Of a stretch of 64,000 bases of DNA, positions 14,242-24,659 are shown in pieces (positions within the stretch are counted from its first letter, which is position 1; each line of letters opens with the position of its first letter). The notes beneath the pieces are model-generated. The model saw only the letters and a list, made by a program, of their open reading frames with translations. It was not told the DNA's origin and did not search any database. A program made the translations under genes and the position numbers. The stretch is from assembly GCA_934130595.1 (NCBI GenBank), contig CAKOYF010000007.1:1-64000 (forward strand), read 5' to 3'. The DNA comes from an uncultured Clostridia bacterium (GTDB taxonomy: Bacteria; Bacillota; Clostridia; TANB77; CAG-465).

Positions 14242-16620
14242 ATGGCTACAAAAGGTGGAGAAGTCGAGTTTATTTTTACTGGTGATAGTAAAGATTTAGA
14301 TAAAAATTTAAAAAATAGTGAGAAAAAAGTAAATAGTTTTGCTGATACTATATCAGAAGAATTTAAAAAAGCTTCTAGCAGTGTAACTAATTTCATAAAA
14401 GGAGCTATAGGAGTTACTGCTGTTGCAACTGCATTAAAAGAAGTAGCAGTTGCGGGAATAAAATACAATGCTACAATTGAACAATATTCTACTTCATTTG
14501 AGGTAATGACAGGAAGTGCAGAAAAGGCTACTGAAGTTGTTGAAGAATTAAAAGATGTTGCTTCTAAAACACCGTTTGAATTACCAGATTTAGCTGAAAC
14601 GATACAGTTATTAATGAATTATGGTTTTACTGCTGATGACGCAATGAAAAAAATGCAAATGCTAGGTGATATATCACAAGGATCTGCCGAGAAAATGAAT
14701 AGAATTGCGATGGCTTATGGGCAAATGTCATCCGCGGGAAAAGTACAATTAGAAGATGTTAAACAAATGATTGAAGCAGGATTTAATCCATTGCAAGAAA
14801 TAGCGGAGTCTACTGGAGAAAGTATGGAAAGCCTTTACGATAGAATATCTAAAGGTACCATATCTGTAGATGAGATTACTGCTTCTATGGAACGCTCTAC
14901 TTCCGCAGGCGGAAAATATTTTCAGTCTATGGACAAGCAATCTCAAACAGTAAATGGACAATTATCAACACTAAAAGATAATTGGAATAGTTTACTTGGA
15001 GAAGCTATGCAACCTTTAAGTGATTTTTTAGGTAATACTTTACTTCCAAAAGTAAATGATTTGTTATCATCACTAACTACTAAAATAGATACTGCTAATT
15101 GGGATAGTTTAATAAGTGTATTAAATGGTGTAGCAACTGCAATAGTAGTTGCTACTTCCGCTTTAGCAGGATTTAAAATTGGTACTGGTATACAATCTGT
15201 AATAACTGGTTTTCAAAATGCAAAAGTACAGCTAGCATTATTTTCTGCAGAAATGAAGGGTATGTCAATAGCTACTGGTTTGGCAAATGGAACTTTAAAA
15301 GTAACAGAAGGAATAGTAGCTTTATTAACAGGAAAGATTACATTAGCTCAACTTGCAACATCATTGTATACAAAAGCACAGACTGCATTGAATACCGCTA
15401 TGAGTGCTAATTCAGTTGGATTTATTATTTCTTTAATAGCAGCACTAGTAGCAGGATTTGTATACTTATGGAATACAAGTGAAGGGTTTAGAAATTTTTG
15501 GATTGGTTTATGGGATGGTATAAAAAGTGCTGTTTCAACTGCAGTAGATTTTGTTGTTAATTTATTTAATAATATAGTGAGTTTTGTAAAAGATAATTGG
15601 CAAGGCTTACTTTTATTTATAGCTAATCCATTTGTAGGTGGATTTAAATTATTATACGATAATTGTGAAGGATTTAGAAATTTTATAAATAATTTTATTA
15701 CTGACATAAAAAACTTCTTTGTAACTGCGTGGAATAATATAGTTACATTTTTTACAGAAGGCATACCTAATTTTATAAATTCAGTTATACAATGGTTTTC
15801 AAATTTACCATATCAGATTGGATATTTAATAGGACAAATACTAGGACATATTATTCAATTTGGTATAGATGCTTGGAATTGGATTACAAACGATTTACCA
15901 CAAATTATTCAAGGAGTAATAGATTGGTTTGCACAGTTACCTGGAAGAATATGGGAGTGGCTTGTTAATACAGTTACTAACATTATTAAATGGGGAATGG
16001 ATATGCAAGCTAAAGCAAATGAGTGGGTATCTAATACTATAAATAGTGTAATAGACTGGTTTGCTCAACTTCCTGGAAGAATATGGAACTGGCTTGTTAA
16101 TACAATAACTAATGTTGTTCAATTTATTGTAGATTTGCGTACAAAAATGGAAACTGGTGTGCGTAATATTATTGATAATGTAATAAATTTCTTTAAAGAA
16201 TTACCAGAAAATTTAGTCAACATAGGCAAGAATTTAGTAGAAGGATTGTGGAATGGTATTACAGGTGCTGCAGACTGGTTATTCAACAAAGTAAAAGAGT
16301 TTGCAAGTGGAATTATAGATGGTATTAAGGATACACTTGGTATACATAGTCCATCTACGGTAATGTATGATGTAGGTGTCAATGTTGATAAAGGATATAT
16401 GGCTGGCATAAAAAGTATGGAAACTGATATTGATAAAGCATTTAGCAGTGCTTTTGATGTATCGCCACAATTGAAAGCTAGTACAAGTAATAATTATAGC
16501 TCAAAGGTAGTTGTAAATGTTAACAACAATATGGAATTTGACCCGCTTGGACAAATGGTTACTAGAACTAAGACTTTTTCTAACGGCAGTAAAAATTCTT
16601 ATAATTATGGCATGGCTTAA
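14242..16620 (+). CDS. Tail tape measure protein
   Basis: 792 residues. The N-terminal TMP domain contains FEVMTGSAEKATEVVEELKD and KTPFELPDLAETIQLLMNYG, then a helix-rich block with SSAGKVQLEDVKQMIEAGFN. Residues 300-450 hold hydrophobic segments (LIAALVAGFVYLWN), and residues 520-690 hold Trp-rich repeats of the form VIDWFAQLPGRIWxWLVNT. It sets tail length; at roughly 1.5 A per residue it predicts a tail near 120 nm. The C-terminal GIHSPSTVMYDVG matches the conserved end of phage tape measures. Start after GGGGGTG. Confidence 0.93.
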   Translation: MATKGGEVEFIFTGDSKDLDKNLKNSEKKVNSFADTISEEFKKASSSVTNFIKGAIGVTAVATALKEVAVAGIKYNATIEQYSTSFEVMTGSAEKATEVVEELKDVASKTPFELPDLAETIQLLMNYGFTADDAMKKMQMLGDISQGSAEKMNRIAMAYGQMSSAGKVQLEDVKQMIEAGFNPLQEIAESTGESMESLYDRISKGTISVDEITASMERSTSAGGKYFQSMDKQSQTVNGQLSTLKDNWNSLLGEAMQPLSDFLGNTLLPKVNDLLSSLTTKIDTANWDSLISVLNGVATAIVVATSALAGFKIGTGIQSVITGFQNAKVQLALFSAEMKGMSIATGLANGTLKVTEGIVALLTGKITLAQLATSLYTKAQTALNTAMSANSVGFIISLIAALVAGFVYLWNTSEGFRNFWIGLWDGIKSAVSTAVDFVVNLFNNIVSFVKDNWQGLLLFIANPFVGGFKLLYDNCEGFRNFINNFITDIKNFFVTAWNNIVTFFTEGIPNFINSVIQWFSNLPYQIGYLIGQILGHIIQFGIDAWNWITNDLPQIIQGVIDWFAQLPGRIWEWLVNTVTNIIKWGMDMQAKANEWVSNTINSVIDWFAQLPGRIWNWLVNTITNVVQFIVDLRTKMETGVRNIIDNVINFFKELPENLVNIGKNLVEGLWNGITGAADWLFNKVKEFASGIIDGIKDTLGIHSPSTVMYDVGVNVDKGYMAGIKSMETDIDKAFSSAFDVSPQLKASTSNNYSSKVVVNVNNNMEFDPLGQMVTRTKTFSNGSKNSYNYGMA
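15916..16119 (+). repeat. Two imperfect 132-bp-spaced repeats in the tape measure gene
   Basis: The stretch starting at 15916 recurs at 16048, exactly 44 codons later, encoding VIDWFAQLPGRIW(E/N)WLVNT. Silent differences show it is an older duplication held by selection. Tape measures change length by in-frame gain or loss of such units. Confidence 0.8.
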
Positions 16621-16637
16621 GAAAGGAGTGTTTAAAA

Positions 16638-18086
16638 ATGTATAAATGTTTTATAAACAGCAAAGAAGTTATTGTGTCAAATAAAGTGACAATAAAAGAA
16701 GAGTTTTTAAACACTTCTTCTGTTATATTAAATAACGTTTACCCAAAAGAGTGGGAAGAAGATAAAGACTACGTAAGTAGATTTTATTTACCACGTGATT
16801 ATAACAGAGTTGATTTATATAAAGATGATTTATTAATTTTTTCTGGTATATTAAAAAATAGTGGTAGTTTGGTTTTAAATCCTTTTCAAGGAAAATTTGG
16901 AAGCTTTGAAGCTTTAGATTATAAAAGTTTATTATCAGAAGGTAAAAATTTAGATTTTGTAATTAGTAATAAAACTGTTGCAGAAGCTATTGAAATGGTT
17001 GTAGATGCGGTAGCAGATTATGGCTTTGCTGTTGGAAATATAGAGATAGCAAAAGCTAATGATATTATAGGTGCTTATTCTACTTTAGATCAATCACCTT
17101 TTGATGTGTTACAGTATTTGTCTGAAATATCAGAGAGTTTATGGACTACAAGGAACGAAAATGGAATAACATATATAGATTTTTATGATATAGAAAATTT
17201 AGCTACTGATGAAGATATAGAATATATGCAACAATATTTTGAAGAAAATAATATAGATGATATATCTTATAGTTTCTCTACTAATGATTATAGAAACAAG
17301 CAAGAGATAGTATCAGATAATGTATATGCTAGTAATAGTGTATCCGAAACAGTTTTTGCAAATGGATATGATAATAGCTATATAGTATCTCAAAACATAG
17401 GCAGTATAAATTCTATAACTGTAAATGGTGTTGTATCTACTATAATTACAAAAGATGAAAAAGATGTAGGAAAGACAGCAGAATATTATTATGAGCCTAA
17501 TAAAAATGTATTCTATAAATTTGATGATTTAGAGATAGATTTAGCAGGAACTAGAATAACTTTAAATTATATACCTATTATAAAAGGACGAGCTGTAGCT
17601 GTAAATATAGAAGAAATAAATAGAATAAAAAATTCATTAAATAGAAATGGTACTATAACAAGATATGAGAATAGGAATGATTTACTTATGCAATCTCAAC
17701 TTGCAAGTGTTGCTCAAACTTATTTAAGATTTAAAGGTAAACCTGAAATAACATTGACTGTAAAAACGCATGATAAAGATATTCTAGCCTTAGGACATAA
17801 AGTACATTTTAATATTAATGTGCCTGAATTAGCATTACTTAATACAGATTATTTGGTGAAATCTAAGCAAACTGAAATCGTGCAAGCAAAAGAAGAAATA
17901 ATCACATTTTATACATACACTTTATCAAGCAATTTTAATGCTGAAAGTCAAATAAATTATTTTGATAATCAACGTAGAAAAGCTGAAGGTAATATAGATG
18001 AAGGTAGTTTTATCGACAGAAATATAGATTTAATTGATAGTGCTAATTTGATTTTTAAGAATTTGAGTATAGAGGAGGTATCATAA
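16638..18086 (+). CDS. Tail-tip hub protein
   Basis: 482 residues, AAAGGAGTG upstream. It starts with beta strands (YKCFINSKEVIVSNKVTIKE), contains FDVLQYLSEISESLWTTRNE, and ends with the region TLTVKTHDKDILALGHKVHF followed by LNTDYLVKSKQTEIV, a pattern seen in the gp27/gp44-type hub ring at the base of phage tails. It takes the position normally held by the Dit/Tal pair; no separate distal-tail gene is visible. Its stop region overlaps the next ATG. Confidence 0.65.
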   Translation: MYKCFINSKEVIVSNKVTIKEEFLNTSSVILNNVYPKEWEEDKDYVSRFYLPRDYNRVDLYKDDLLIFSGILKNSGSLVLNPFQGKFGSFEALDYKSLLSEGKNLDFVISNKTVAEAIEMVVDAVADYGFAVGNIEIAKANDIIGAYSTLDQSPFDVLQYLSEISESLWTTRNENGITYIDFYDIENLATDEDIEYMQQYFEENNIDDISYSFSTNDYRNKQEIVSDNVYASNSVSETVFANGYDNSYIVSQNIGSINSITVNGVVSTIITKDEKDVGKTAEYYYEPNKNVFYKFDDLEIDLAGTRITLNYIPIIKGRAVAVNIEEINRIKNSLNRNGTITRYENRNDLLMQSQLASVAQTYLRFKGKPEITLTVKTHDKDILALGHKVHFNINVPELALLNTDYLVKSKQTEIVQAKEEIITFYTYTLSSNFNAESQINYFDNQRRKAEGNIDEGSFIDRNIDLIDSANLIFKNLSIEEVS

Positions 18087-19966
18087 TGACTAATAGTTTA
18101 AAAAATATGTTGGCTCAGTATATTACAGGCAAAATAACTGAAAAAACTGAAAATAATATACCTACGTTTAATGATACATCCATAGCTAATGATTTAGAAA
18201 ATTATATAAAAACTCAATTGAACTTGCAAGGTAATGATAGCTTCAATATTTCAAATATATTAAATGTAGAGGAATTAAATATTATTGCTGGATATACTAA
18301 CGTAAATGGAGAGCTTGAAGTTGCAGGATTTATAATGCTGCTAGATAGTGAATTTAATCCAATTAAGTTTTTCAAAAATTATTCTAGCGGTACTGCAATG
18401 AGTCCATTTTACCAAGTGGCAAAAGATGAAAAGAATTTTTTATATGCAATAGATAAAACAGATGGCAAATTTAGATTTGTAATGCTAAATAATCCGTCTA
18501 TTAAAGAAAATGATGAATATACAATTATAATGAGACAGACGTATTTTTTACCTGATGAAGCACAAGATACGTCTACTGTAACACACAGTTTTACAATGCT
18601 AAAAAAAAATCCTATAGCATCTGAATATTATTTTATAGGACAATTGACAGGAAGTAATTATACAAATACAGCTCCGTTTTGGGTACATTTAATTATAAAT
18701 GTAGGTACTACGAATGAGTGGGAATACAATATAGTGAATAATTATTCTAATTTAAATCTTAATTTTGAAGTTACTGATTGCATAATTACCTATGAATTTA
18801 ATGAAGATGTAAATCTGATCGTTTTATGTGGATATACTGGTAGCGTAACTAATAGAAAATATGTACAAATATCTTTTATTGATACGCAAGTATCTCTAAC
18901 ACAGGAATACGATTTTAATTATACATATAGATTAAATGCAAAAATTATAAGTGAAGATGAAGCTTATATAGCAGTAACAGAATGTCGAGGACAGACTGGT
19001 GAAGACAGATTTTGGCAAAGATTAAAAATTTATCATAAAGTAAATGAAAACTATAATTTGATTTATACATATTCAACTTATTCACTAAATCCGCCAGTAA
19101 ATTTATTTAAAAGTGAGGACAATTCAGTTTATTGCATTTATGTAAATGGCCTATCTAGTGGTACAGATACTGCAATAATTGCAATAGTACCAGTTTTCAT
19201 AGTATGCTTTGATACTTATGCGGTTACAAATGAATATCAGGCATTAACTGGCTTGAAGTATAGTGATTTATTATTTTTTAGCGTGGCAAAAGTAAATAAC
19301 ATAGTAAATGGATATGTGCAACTACCACTCGCTGTAATTAATTCTTCATATTACAAAAGCAGTGAAAATAGTTATAATACTATAGATTGTTTAACCCCAG
19401 ATTATTTTAATCTAAGAAATGCTAATGGTAATATTTTATATAGCAAAGATTTTTTAAGCGTATCTAGAACTGGCAATATTTGTAATTGCGTAGGAAATAT
19501 ACCTAATACAGATTTGAATGATATTGATATAAATTACGAATATATTTATTCAAAAAGTAATTTGTATATGGGATTACAATCTTATCAATTTACTAAAAAT
19601 ATATATGAAAATTTATACTTAAATTATATCTATGGATATTTCTTTCAAAATCAAAATACAGTAGAGTCTAATATGATAGATAATTCAGCATTATTAATGC
19701 AAGCAACTTTAGAGCAGGGATATAATGATTTCTATATATCTTTAATAGAAGTAACTTACGAAGATAATACTACAGAAAACTTTGATTTAATTTCGAGTAT
19801 AGAAAATTTATACACAGCTCATTTTACTTGTCAATTTACACCAACAAAAAATGTAACAATGATAAAGATGATGAATACAAATAAAACAATAACATTTTTA
19901 GAAATTCCAACTAATTTAATAGCTGATAAACAATACAATTTTTCTCAAGACATTGAGGTGGTTTAA
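18086..19966 (+). CDS. Tail-tip structural protein, all-beta, function unknown
   Basis: 626 residues. A short helical N-terminus (SLKNMLAQYITGKITEKTEN) is followed by a long beta-rich body with repeated blades such as YEFNEDVNLIVLCGYTG, DEAYIAVTECRGQTG and KSEDNSVYCIYVNG, suggesting a beta-propeller. The C-terminal 100 residues form another beta domain. It is coupled by ATG/stop overlap to both the hub gene and the fibre gene, so it probably lies between hub and receptor-binding fibre. The family is not recognised. Confidence 0.6.
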   Translation: MTNSLKNMLAQYITGKITEKTENNIPTFNDTSIANDLENYIKTQLNLQGNDSFNISNILNVEELNIIAGYTNVNGELEVAGFIMLLDSEFNPIKFFKNYSSGTAMSPFYQVAKDEKNFLYAIDKTDGKFRFVMLNNPSIKENDEYTIIMRQTYFLPDEAQDTSTVTHSFTMLKKNPIASEYYFIGQLTGSNYTNTAPFWVHLIINVGTTNEWEYNIVNNYSNLNLNFEVTDCIITYEFNEDVNLIVLCGYTGSVTNRKYVQISFIDTQVSLTQEYDFNYTYRLNAKIISEDEAYIAVTECRGQTGEDRFWQRLKIYHKVNENYNLIYTYSTYSLNPPVNLFKSEDNSVYCIYVNGLSSGTDTAIIAIVPVFIVCFDTYAVTNEYQALTGLKYSDLLFFSVAKVNNIVNGYVQLPLAVINSSYYKSSENSYNTIDCLTPDYFNLRNANGNILYSKDFLSVSRTGNICNCVGNIPNTDLNDIDINYEYIYSKSNLYMGLQSYQFTKNIYENLYLNYIYGYFFQNQNTVESNMIDNSALLMQATLEQGYNDFYISLIEVTYEDNTTENFDLISSIENLYTAHFTCQFTPTKNVTMIKMMNTNKTITFLEIPTNLIADKQYNFSQDIEVV

Positions 19967-22900
19967 TGAAAAATATAAATTTTAATGTATCGCAAGATAT
20001 TATAGAGAAGCTGTCAGATGATGTAATAATTTCTGATAGCTTTAATTATGTGCAATTAACTTTTAATTTTGACTCTACATGGAGTCAATACAATGTAAAA
20101 AAAGCTACATTTTTTTCTGATTACGAAAATGGCGAGCAACAATATGAAGCTGATATTGTAAACAATGTTTGTGTTGTACCTTATGAAATTTTACAGAAAT
20201 CTAAATTTAAAAGTGATTTTATGGTTGGTGTTTATGGACAAGCAATTCAAGATAGCACTTTGCAACAAAGAAATACTACGAATATGGTGGTTTTTTCTTT
20301 GCGACAAGGAGCTTATTTTGTAAACGCTTTAAATCCTGGTAAAATAGATCCGTCAGCTTATGATTTGTATTTAGCTCAATTACAACAGATTTTTCAAAAT
20401 GGCTTAAACGAATACAATTCAAACGCACAAACTCAAATAAATAATTTTAATTCAAATGCAAATGAAAAAATACAACAACTAAATGGCATTTCTGCAAATG
20501 TAGAGCAAATAGAACAGAATATAGAAAAAATACAAGAAAATGTACAACAAAGCGAAGCTAATACGCAGACTAGTGCAGAAAACGCAAAAACAAGTGAACA
20601 GAATGCACAAAAAAGTGCAGAAAATGCATCAAAAATATTAACTAATGTAACTGGTATCCAAACAAATATAAATGAAACTAAGGGCCAAATAGATACAATA
20701 AAAGAGGGGGTTGATGCTAAAGCTGGGCAAGTAAATACCGCAGTAGAAGAAGCAACAAATCAAGCTAATATCTCAAAGCAGCAAGCGGAGTTGTCAATTA
20801 AAAATGCTAATCAAACATCTGCAAATAAAATTGATATAGAAAATATGAAAAATGACGTAGCTAGTATTAAGACATCTGTTGAACAAACTAAAAGTGATAT
20901 CGAGCAGATTAAGACAGATACACAAACAATTTACGATGATACACTCAAAGCCAAAGAAGAAACTTTAAAAGCTAAAACGGAAGTTGAAAATAGTGTTGGA
21001 AATGAAAGAATATCAAATGATAAAAAATATGCAAAAGCAATAGATACAGATGAAATTGAGATATCCGAATATGGAGAAGTTGAATTTGACGAGGATGGGT
21101 ATATGAAGGATGTTGAGATTTCAACATCTAAAGATATTACACAAAATACGAGAGCAGGATACAATAAGCTAAACTTAGAAAAATATGCTTATAGTGAAGC
21201 TCAATCAATTCTTAATGGATCAACTGTAACATTAAACAATGGTATTTTAAGTATTGACGCTAGTAGCGCAACTGCAGATGTTACTGTTAAAAGTAAAAGC
21301 CTTGCTGGAGCAAACAGAGATGTGCTAGCACCAGGAAAATACTACTTTGGTGTAAACACTAATGGATACTACGAAAGTAATCCCGAAAAATTGGTACAGT
21401 TAACGCAAGGAATAGTTGATGTTGCTGAAAATTATTTTTTATCTCAGTGGTACACAACTTGTAAAATTACCGAAAAGATAGACAAAAAATTATTGTTATC
21501 TGATGATGTTTCCAAAACAGAATATGAAAAATATGGGGCTAGCCCTACGCTTGAATTTTCAAGTGAATTTAAAAATATAGAAAGTAGTATTAAAATAAAT
21601 AATCATCAATCAAACTGCTTAAATAATCAAATGAAATCGCAAACATCAAATGGAGTAAAATTAGAACTTAATGAAGATGGATCTGTTCACATTTCTGGAA
21701 CAGCTACAGCTAGGACTGAACCTCATGTTTGGGATAAAGCTAGTATTAATGATGAATTAGTATTAAAAAAGGGTAAAGAATATTTTAATTATACAGGACG
21801 AGCTTTATATTTTAATGTTAGAAAAAATACATATTTAACTATTCCGAATAACAAGAGTTATATACCTGACGAGGATTTATCGATAGAGCATTATGTGTAT
21901 ATCAGAATTGAAAAAGATGAAACTGTCGATGAAACTATATATCCTTTTCTTACTACACAAAAGGATTCCAAATACGAAGAATTTAAAGGAAACTTAAAAA
22001 AAGTAGAACTTGGAAATCAATTTTTAGGATCACTCAATAACTATAAAAACTATATAGTAAAAAATAGATTTAAAAGAAATTTAAATATTTATAACATAAC
22101 TGGAAACGAAAAATGGCAAGCACACATAAATTCTGATTATTTAAAAACTCCCGATGAGAGCTTAGATTTTTTTATACAAGCACCATTAGAAATGAAAACA
22201 GGTAGCATTATGTTATCCAATAAATTTAAATTTAATAATTTTGATAGCGGATATAGATCTAATTCAAATGTTGAATCTATATCCAATGGCGGAGGCTACA
22301 GAAGAATATATATTAGAATTAAAAAAGATAGATTAGATTCTTCAGATGCCAATGGTTTAAAAAAATTCTTAAAAGAATTGTACGAAAAAGGAGATCCCGT
22401 TAAAATTTTGTATATAACCAATACAGAATACGATGAAGAACTTTTTGCAGAAATTTTAGATAAACTAAATTCTTTGAAGGTATATAATGGAATAAATCAA
22501 ATTGATATGGGTAATTTTAAGCTAAAGTTTAAATCGAATAGGAATTTAGAAAATTATATAGATGATCAAATAAAATTAAATTCAACTGAAGAAATAAAAA
22601 ATTATGATTCGAGATATATGAAAGCTTTAAAAATTAAAGTTGAAGATGTTGAACAATTAAAAATATTTTCTGAAGAAAAAAGTGTTGATGAACTTAAAAT
22701 AAAAGGATATGAAATCACTCAAAATGAAAGAAATGGATACAATCTATTGAATAATAAACTAAACTCTAAGACTGTTAAAGGTGTTACATTTGATGTTCAA
22801 GAAGATGGCAGCATAATTTTAAATGGAACTCCAGCAGAGACAATCGTTGTAAATTTACTAACAGGTAATGAAGGTGTTAGTGATGTTGCTGATGATAACC

Positions 22901-23928
22901 AAATACTAGAAATTCCAGAAAGTATTGATAAGATGGTGCTTTCGGGATGTCCTGCAAACAAACAATCCAAGGCTTTTAAAATTGACTTGTGGTCCAAATC
23001 TGGAGAATTGATAGGAAATGATTCAGATTTCGGAAGTGGTATAAAAATTGATTTTTCGAGCAATAAGAACTGGAGAAAAATTAATCGAGCTAGAATTGTA
23101 ATATATGCATTTGCTAAATTAGACAACACTGTTTTCAGACCGATGCTTACAGAAGGAACAGAACAAAAGCCATACGAAAAATATGGAGCAACTCCTTCCC
23201 TTAAATTTCCAGCTGAAATTGAACCTAAATATCCAAATATAAAGATTTATAATGAAGAAGAATCTGTTCATATTGATGTAAATGTAGAAGCATACGGAAT
23301 AAAAAAATTTAAAGATGAAATTGTAAGAAACAAACTAATAAAATATATAAAAAAATTAGAATTGACTGGAGCAGAAGAAATTTTAAAATCTTCAAGAGAT
23401 AATCTGTTTTATATGCAACTTGACAACATTGTGTGCACATCAAACGTTAACATCAAAAGCGGATTAGTACTTTCAAATTGCTTTAAAAATGAAAGCTATA
23501 CGGATTTAAGGAATTATGCAAAAGATTATGGTATCGAAGTATATCTAAATAGAATATATTTTAGAATTTTGGATTTTAACACTGCAGAGGAAGTAAAAAA
23601 TAAGCTAAAAGAATTATATGATTCGAATAATGCAGTTAAAATTTATTATATTTTATCTGATCCAGAAACATTTGAATTAACTGAAGAACAAAAACAGCAG
23701 TTAGATAAATTTAAACTATTTGATGGAGCAAATAACATTTTAATTGAAAATGGTAAATTATCATTCAAATATAATAAATCTATTCAAAAGGTGTTAGAAG
23801 AAAAAGATGATAAAATAAATGATTTACAAAATCAAATCGATGAGATAAAAGCTTTATTAAATACAACAAATACAAGTGCTTTGCTGTTAAGCAATCTTGA
23901 AAATGATTTAGAAAGTGAGGTGAAATAG
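19966..23928 (+). CDS. Large baseplate/tail fibre protein with BppU-like N-terminus and repeated modules
   Basis: 1320 residues. Residues 1-125 are an Ig-like baseplate-attachment domain (YVQLTFNFDSTWSQYNVKKA, then a strand ending VVFSLRQGAYFVNAL). Residues 140-345 form an Asn/Gln-rich coiled coil. The rest alternates beta modules. ITQNTRAGYNKL (near 395) and ITQNERNGYNLL (near 920) start related units, each with a glycine-rich NEDGSV/QEDGSI strand and an ending YEKYGA(S/T)P(T/S)L (near 525 and 1070). The last 40 residues are a short coiled coil. This is the likely receptor-binding protein. The repeats suggest an internal duplication of a carbohydrate-binding unit. Confidence 0.8.
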   Translation: MKNINFNVSQDIIEKLSDDVIISDSFNYVQLTFNFDSTWSQYNVKKATFFSDYENGEQQYEADIVNNVCVVPYEILQKSKFKSDFMVGVYGQAIQDSTLQQRNTTNMVVFSLRQGAYFVNALNPGKIDPSAYDLYLAQLQQIFQNGLNEYNSNAQTQINNFNSNANEKIQQLNGISANVEQIEQNIEKIQENVQQSEANTQTSAENAKTSEQNAQKSAENASKILTNVTGIQTNINETKGQIDTIKEGVDAKAGQVNTAVEEATNQANISKQQAELSIKNANQTSANKIDIENMKNDVASIKTSVEQTKSDIEQIKTDTQTIYDDTLKAKEETLKAKTEVENSVGNERISNDKKYAKAIDTDEIEISEYGEVEFDEDGYMKDVEISTSKDITQNTRAGYNKLNLEKYAYSEAQSILNGSTVTLNNGILSIDASSATADVTVKSKSLAGANRDVLAPGKYYFGVNTNGYYESNPEKLVQLTQGIVDVAENYFLSQWYTTCKITEKIDKKLLLSDDVSKTEYEKYGASPTLEFSSEFKNIESSIKINNHQSNCLNNQMKSQTSNGVKLELNEDGSVHISGTATARTEPHVWDKASINDELVLKKGKEYFNYTGRALYFNVRKNTYLTIPNNKSYIPDEDLSIEHYVYIRIEKDETVDETIYPFLTTQKDSKYEEFKGNLKKVELGNQFLGSLNNYKNYIVKNRFKRNLNIYNITGNEKWQAHINSDYLKTPDESLDFFIQAPLEMKTGSIMLSNKFKFNNFDSGYRSNSNVESISNGGGYRRIYIRIKKDRLDSSDANGLKKFLKELYEKGDPVKILYITNTEYDEELFAEILDKLNSLKVYNGINQIDMGNFKLKFKSNRNLENYIDDQIKLNSTEEIKNYDSRYMKALKIKVEDVEQLKIFSEEKSVDELKIKGYEITQNERNGYNLLNNKLNSKTVKGVTFDVQEDGSIILNGTPAETIVVNLLTGNEGVSDVADDNQILEIPESIDKMVLSGCPANKQSKAFKIDLWSKSGELIGNDSDFGSGIKIDFSSNKNWRKINRARIVIYAFAKLDNTVFRPMLTEGTEQKPYEKYGATPSLKFPAEIEPKYPNIKIYNEEESVHIDVNVEAYGIKKFKDEIVRNKLIKYIKKLELTGAEEILKSSRDNLFYMQLDNIVCTSNVNIKSGLVLSNCFKNESYTDLRNYAKDYGIEVYLNRIYFRILDFNTAEEVKNKLKELYDSNNAVKIYYILSDPETFELTEEQKQQLDKFKLFDGANNILIENGKLSFKYNKSIQKVLEEKDDKINDLQNQIDEIKALLNTTNTSALLLSNLENDLESEVK

Positions 23929-24135
23929 ATGTTAATAGTAGAATTATTAAATAAATTGATAGAAAAGAAATTTTATACAAAAGAAAAAATACAAAACAAA
24001 ATAAACGTTTTTTATGCTATGAATGTAATAGATGAAGAGCAATTTGCGGAGTTAACTTTAAAAATAGCAACTGAATATGTTGAAGAAACAGAAGAAAAAA
24101 ATAATAATGAAGAAGATGTAGAAGAGAATGCTTAG
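23929..24135 (+). CDS. Small XkdX-like phage protein
   Basis: 68 residues: LNKLIEKKFYTKEKIQNKIN and VFYAMNVIDEEQFAELTLKI, followed by an acidic tail. Short proteins with the 'K-x-Y-T/S-x-E-x-x-x-K-x-x-V-F-Y-x-x-x-x-I-x-x-x-x-Y/F' pattern follow the fibre gene in many Firmicutes phages and are related to XkdX of PBSX. Function unknown. It starts directly after the fibre stop, with GAGGTG upstream. Confidence 0.7.
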   Translation: MLIVELLNKLIEKKFYTKEKIQNKINVFYAMNVIDEEQFAELTLKIATEYVEETEEKNNNEEDVEENA

Positions 24136-24149
24136 GCGTTCTCTTTTTT
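24124..24149 (+). terminator. Rho-independent terminator at the end of the tail operon
   Basis: GAGAATGC (24124-24131) pairs with GCGTTCTC (24136-24143), including one G-U pair, loop TTAG, then six T. It overlaps the last codons and stop of the XkdX-like gene. Readthrough or a separate promoter must supply the lysis genes. Confidence 0.85.
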
Positions 24150-24162
24150 AGGGGGAATTTTA

Positions 24163-24603
24163 ATGGAAAATATTTTAAAATTATTAGAAACACCATTTTT
24201 TAAAGTGATGGTTGTAACAATAGTTCTTGATTGTATTTTAGGTGTGTTAAGAGCTATAAAAGAAAGAAAATTTAATTCATGTATAGGAATTGATGGACTT
24301 GTAAGAAAATTTGCTATGCTAGTTACATACGTAGGAACAAAAATTATAGATAGTATTGTCTTAATAAACTTAATAGGTTTTATACCACAAAAGTTAAGAG
24401 AATTTGTTCATTTGGAATATGCTGGAATTTCAGATTTATTTTTAATACTATTTATAGCTTTTGAAGCACTATCAATTTTAAAGAATTTAACTAGGTTAAA
24501 ATTACCTTTCTTTAAAGGAGTGCAACATAAGTTAGAAGAATTTCTAGAAACTTACACAGATGAAAATGTAAAAACAGAAGACAAAGAAAATACAGGGGCA
24601 TAA
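24163..24603 (+). CDS. Phage holin (family 4 / TcdE-like)
   Basis: 146 residues, GGGGG site upstream. Three to four hydrophobic segments: FFKVMVVTIVLDCILGVL, VRKFAMLVTYVGTKIIDSIV, and the pair LINLIGFIP / ISDLFLILFIAFEALSILKN. The charged C-terminal tail is typical. VLDCILGVLRAIKERKFNS and G-x-x-G-L-x-R-K are the recognisable family-4 holin elements. It forms the membrane lesion through which the endolysin exits, and sits one gene upstream of it. Confidence 0.9.
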   Translation: MENILKLLETPFFKVMVVTIVLDCILGVLRAIKERKFNSCIGIDGLVRKFAMLVTYVGTKIIDSIVLINLIGFIPQKLREFVHLEYAGISDLFLILFIAFEALSILKNLTRLKLPFFKGVQHKLEEFLETYTDENVKTEDKENTGA

Positions 24604-24619
24604 TTAATACCTCTGTATT
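24589..24619 (+). other. Hairpin spanning the holin stop codon
   Basis: AATACAGGGG (24589-24598) pairs with CCTCTGTATT (24610-24619) with one G-U pair; the TAA stop of the holin gene (24601-24603) lies in the loop. There is no T run, so it may slow ribosomes or stabilise the holin mRNA rather than terminate. Confidence 0.5.
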
Positions 24620-24659
24620 AAAAATGCCTTAAAACGAAAATATGAAGGAGGAATTTTCG

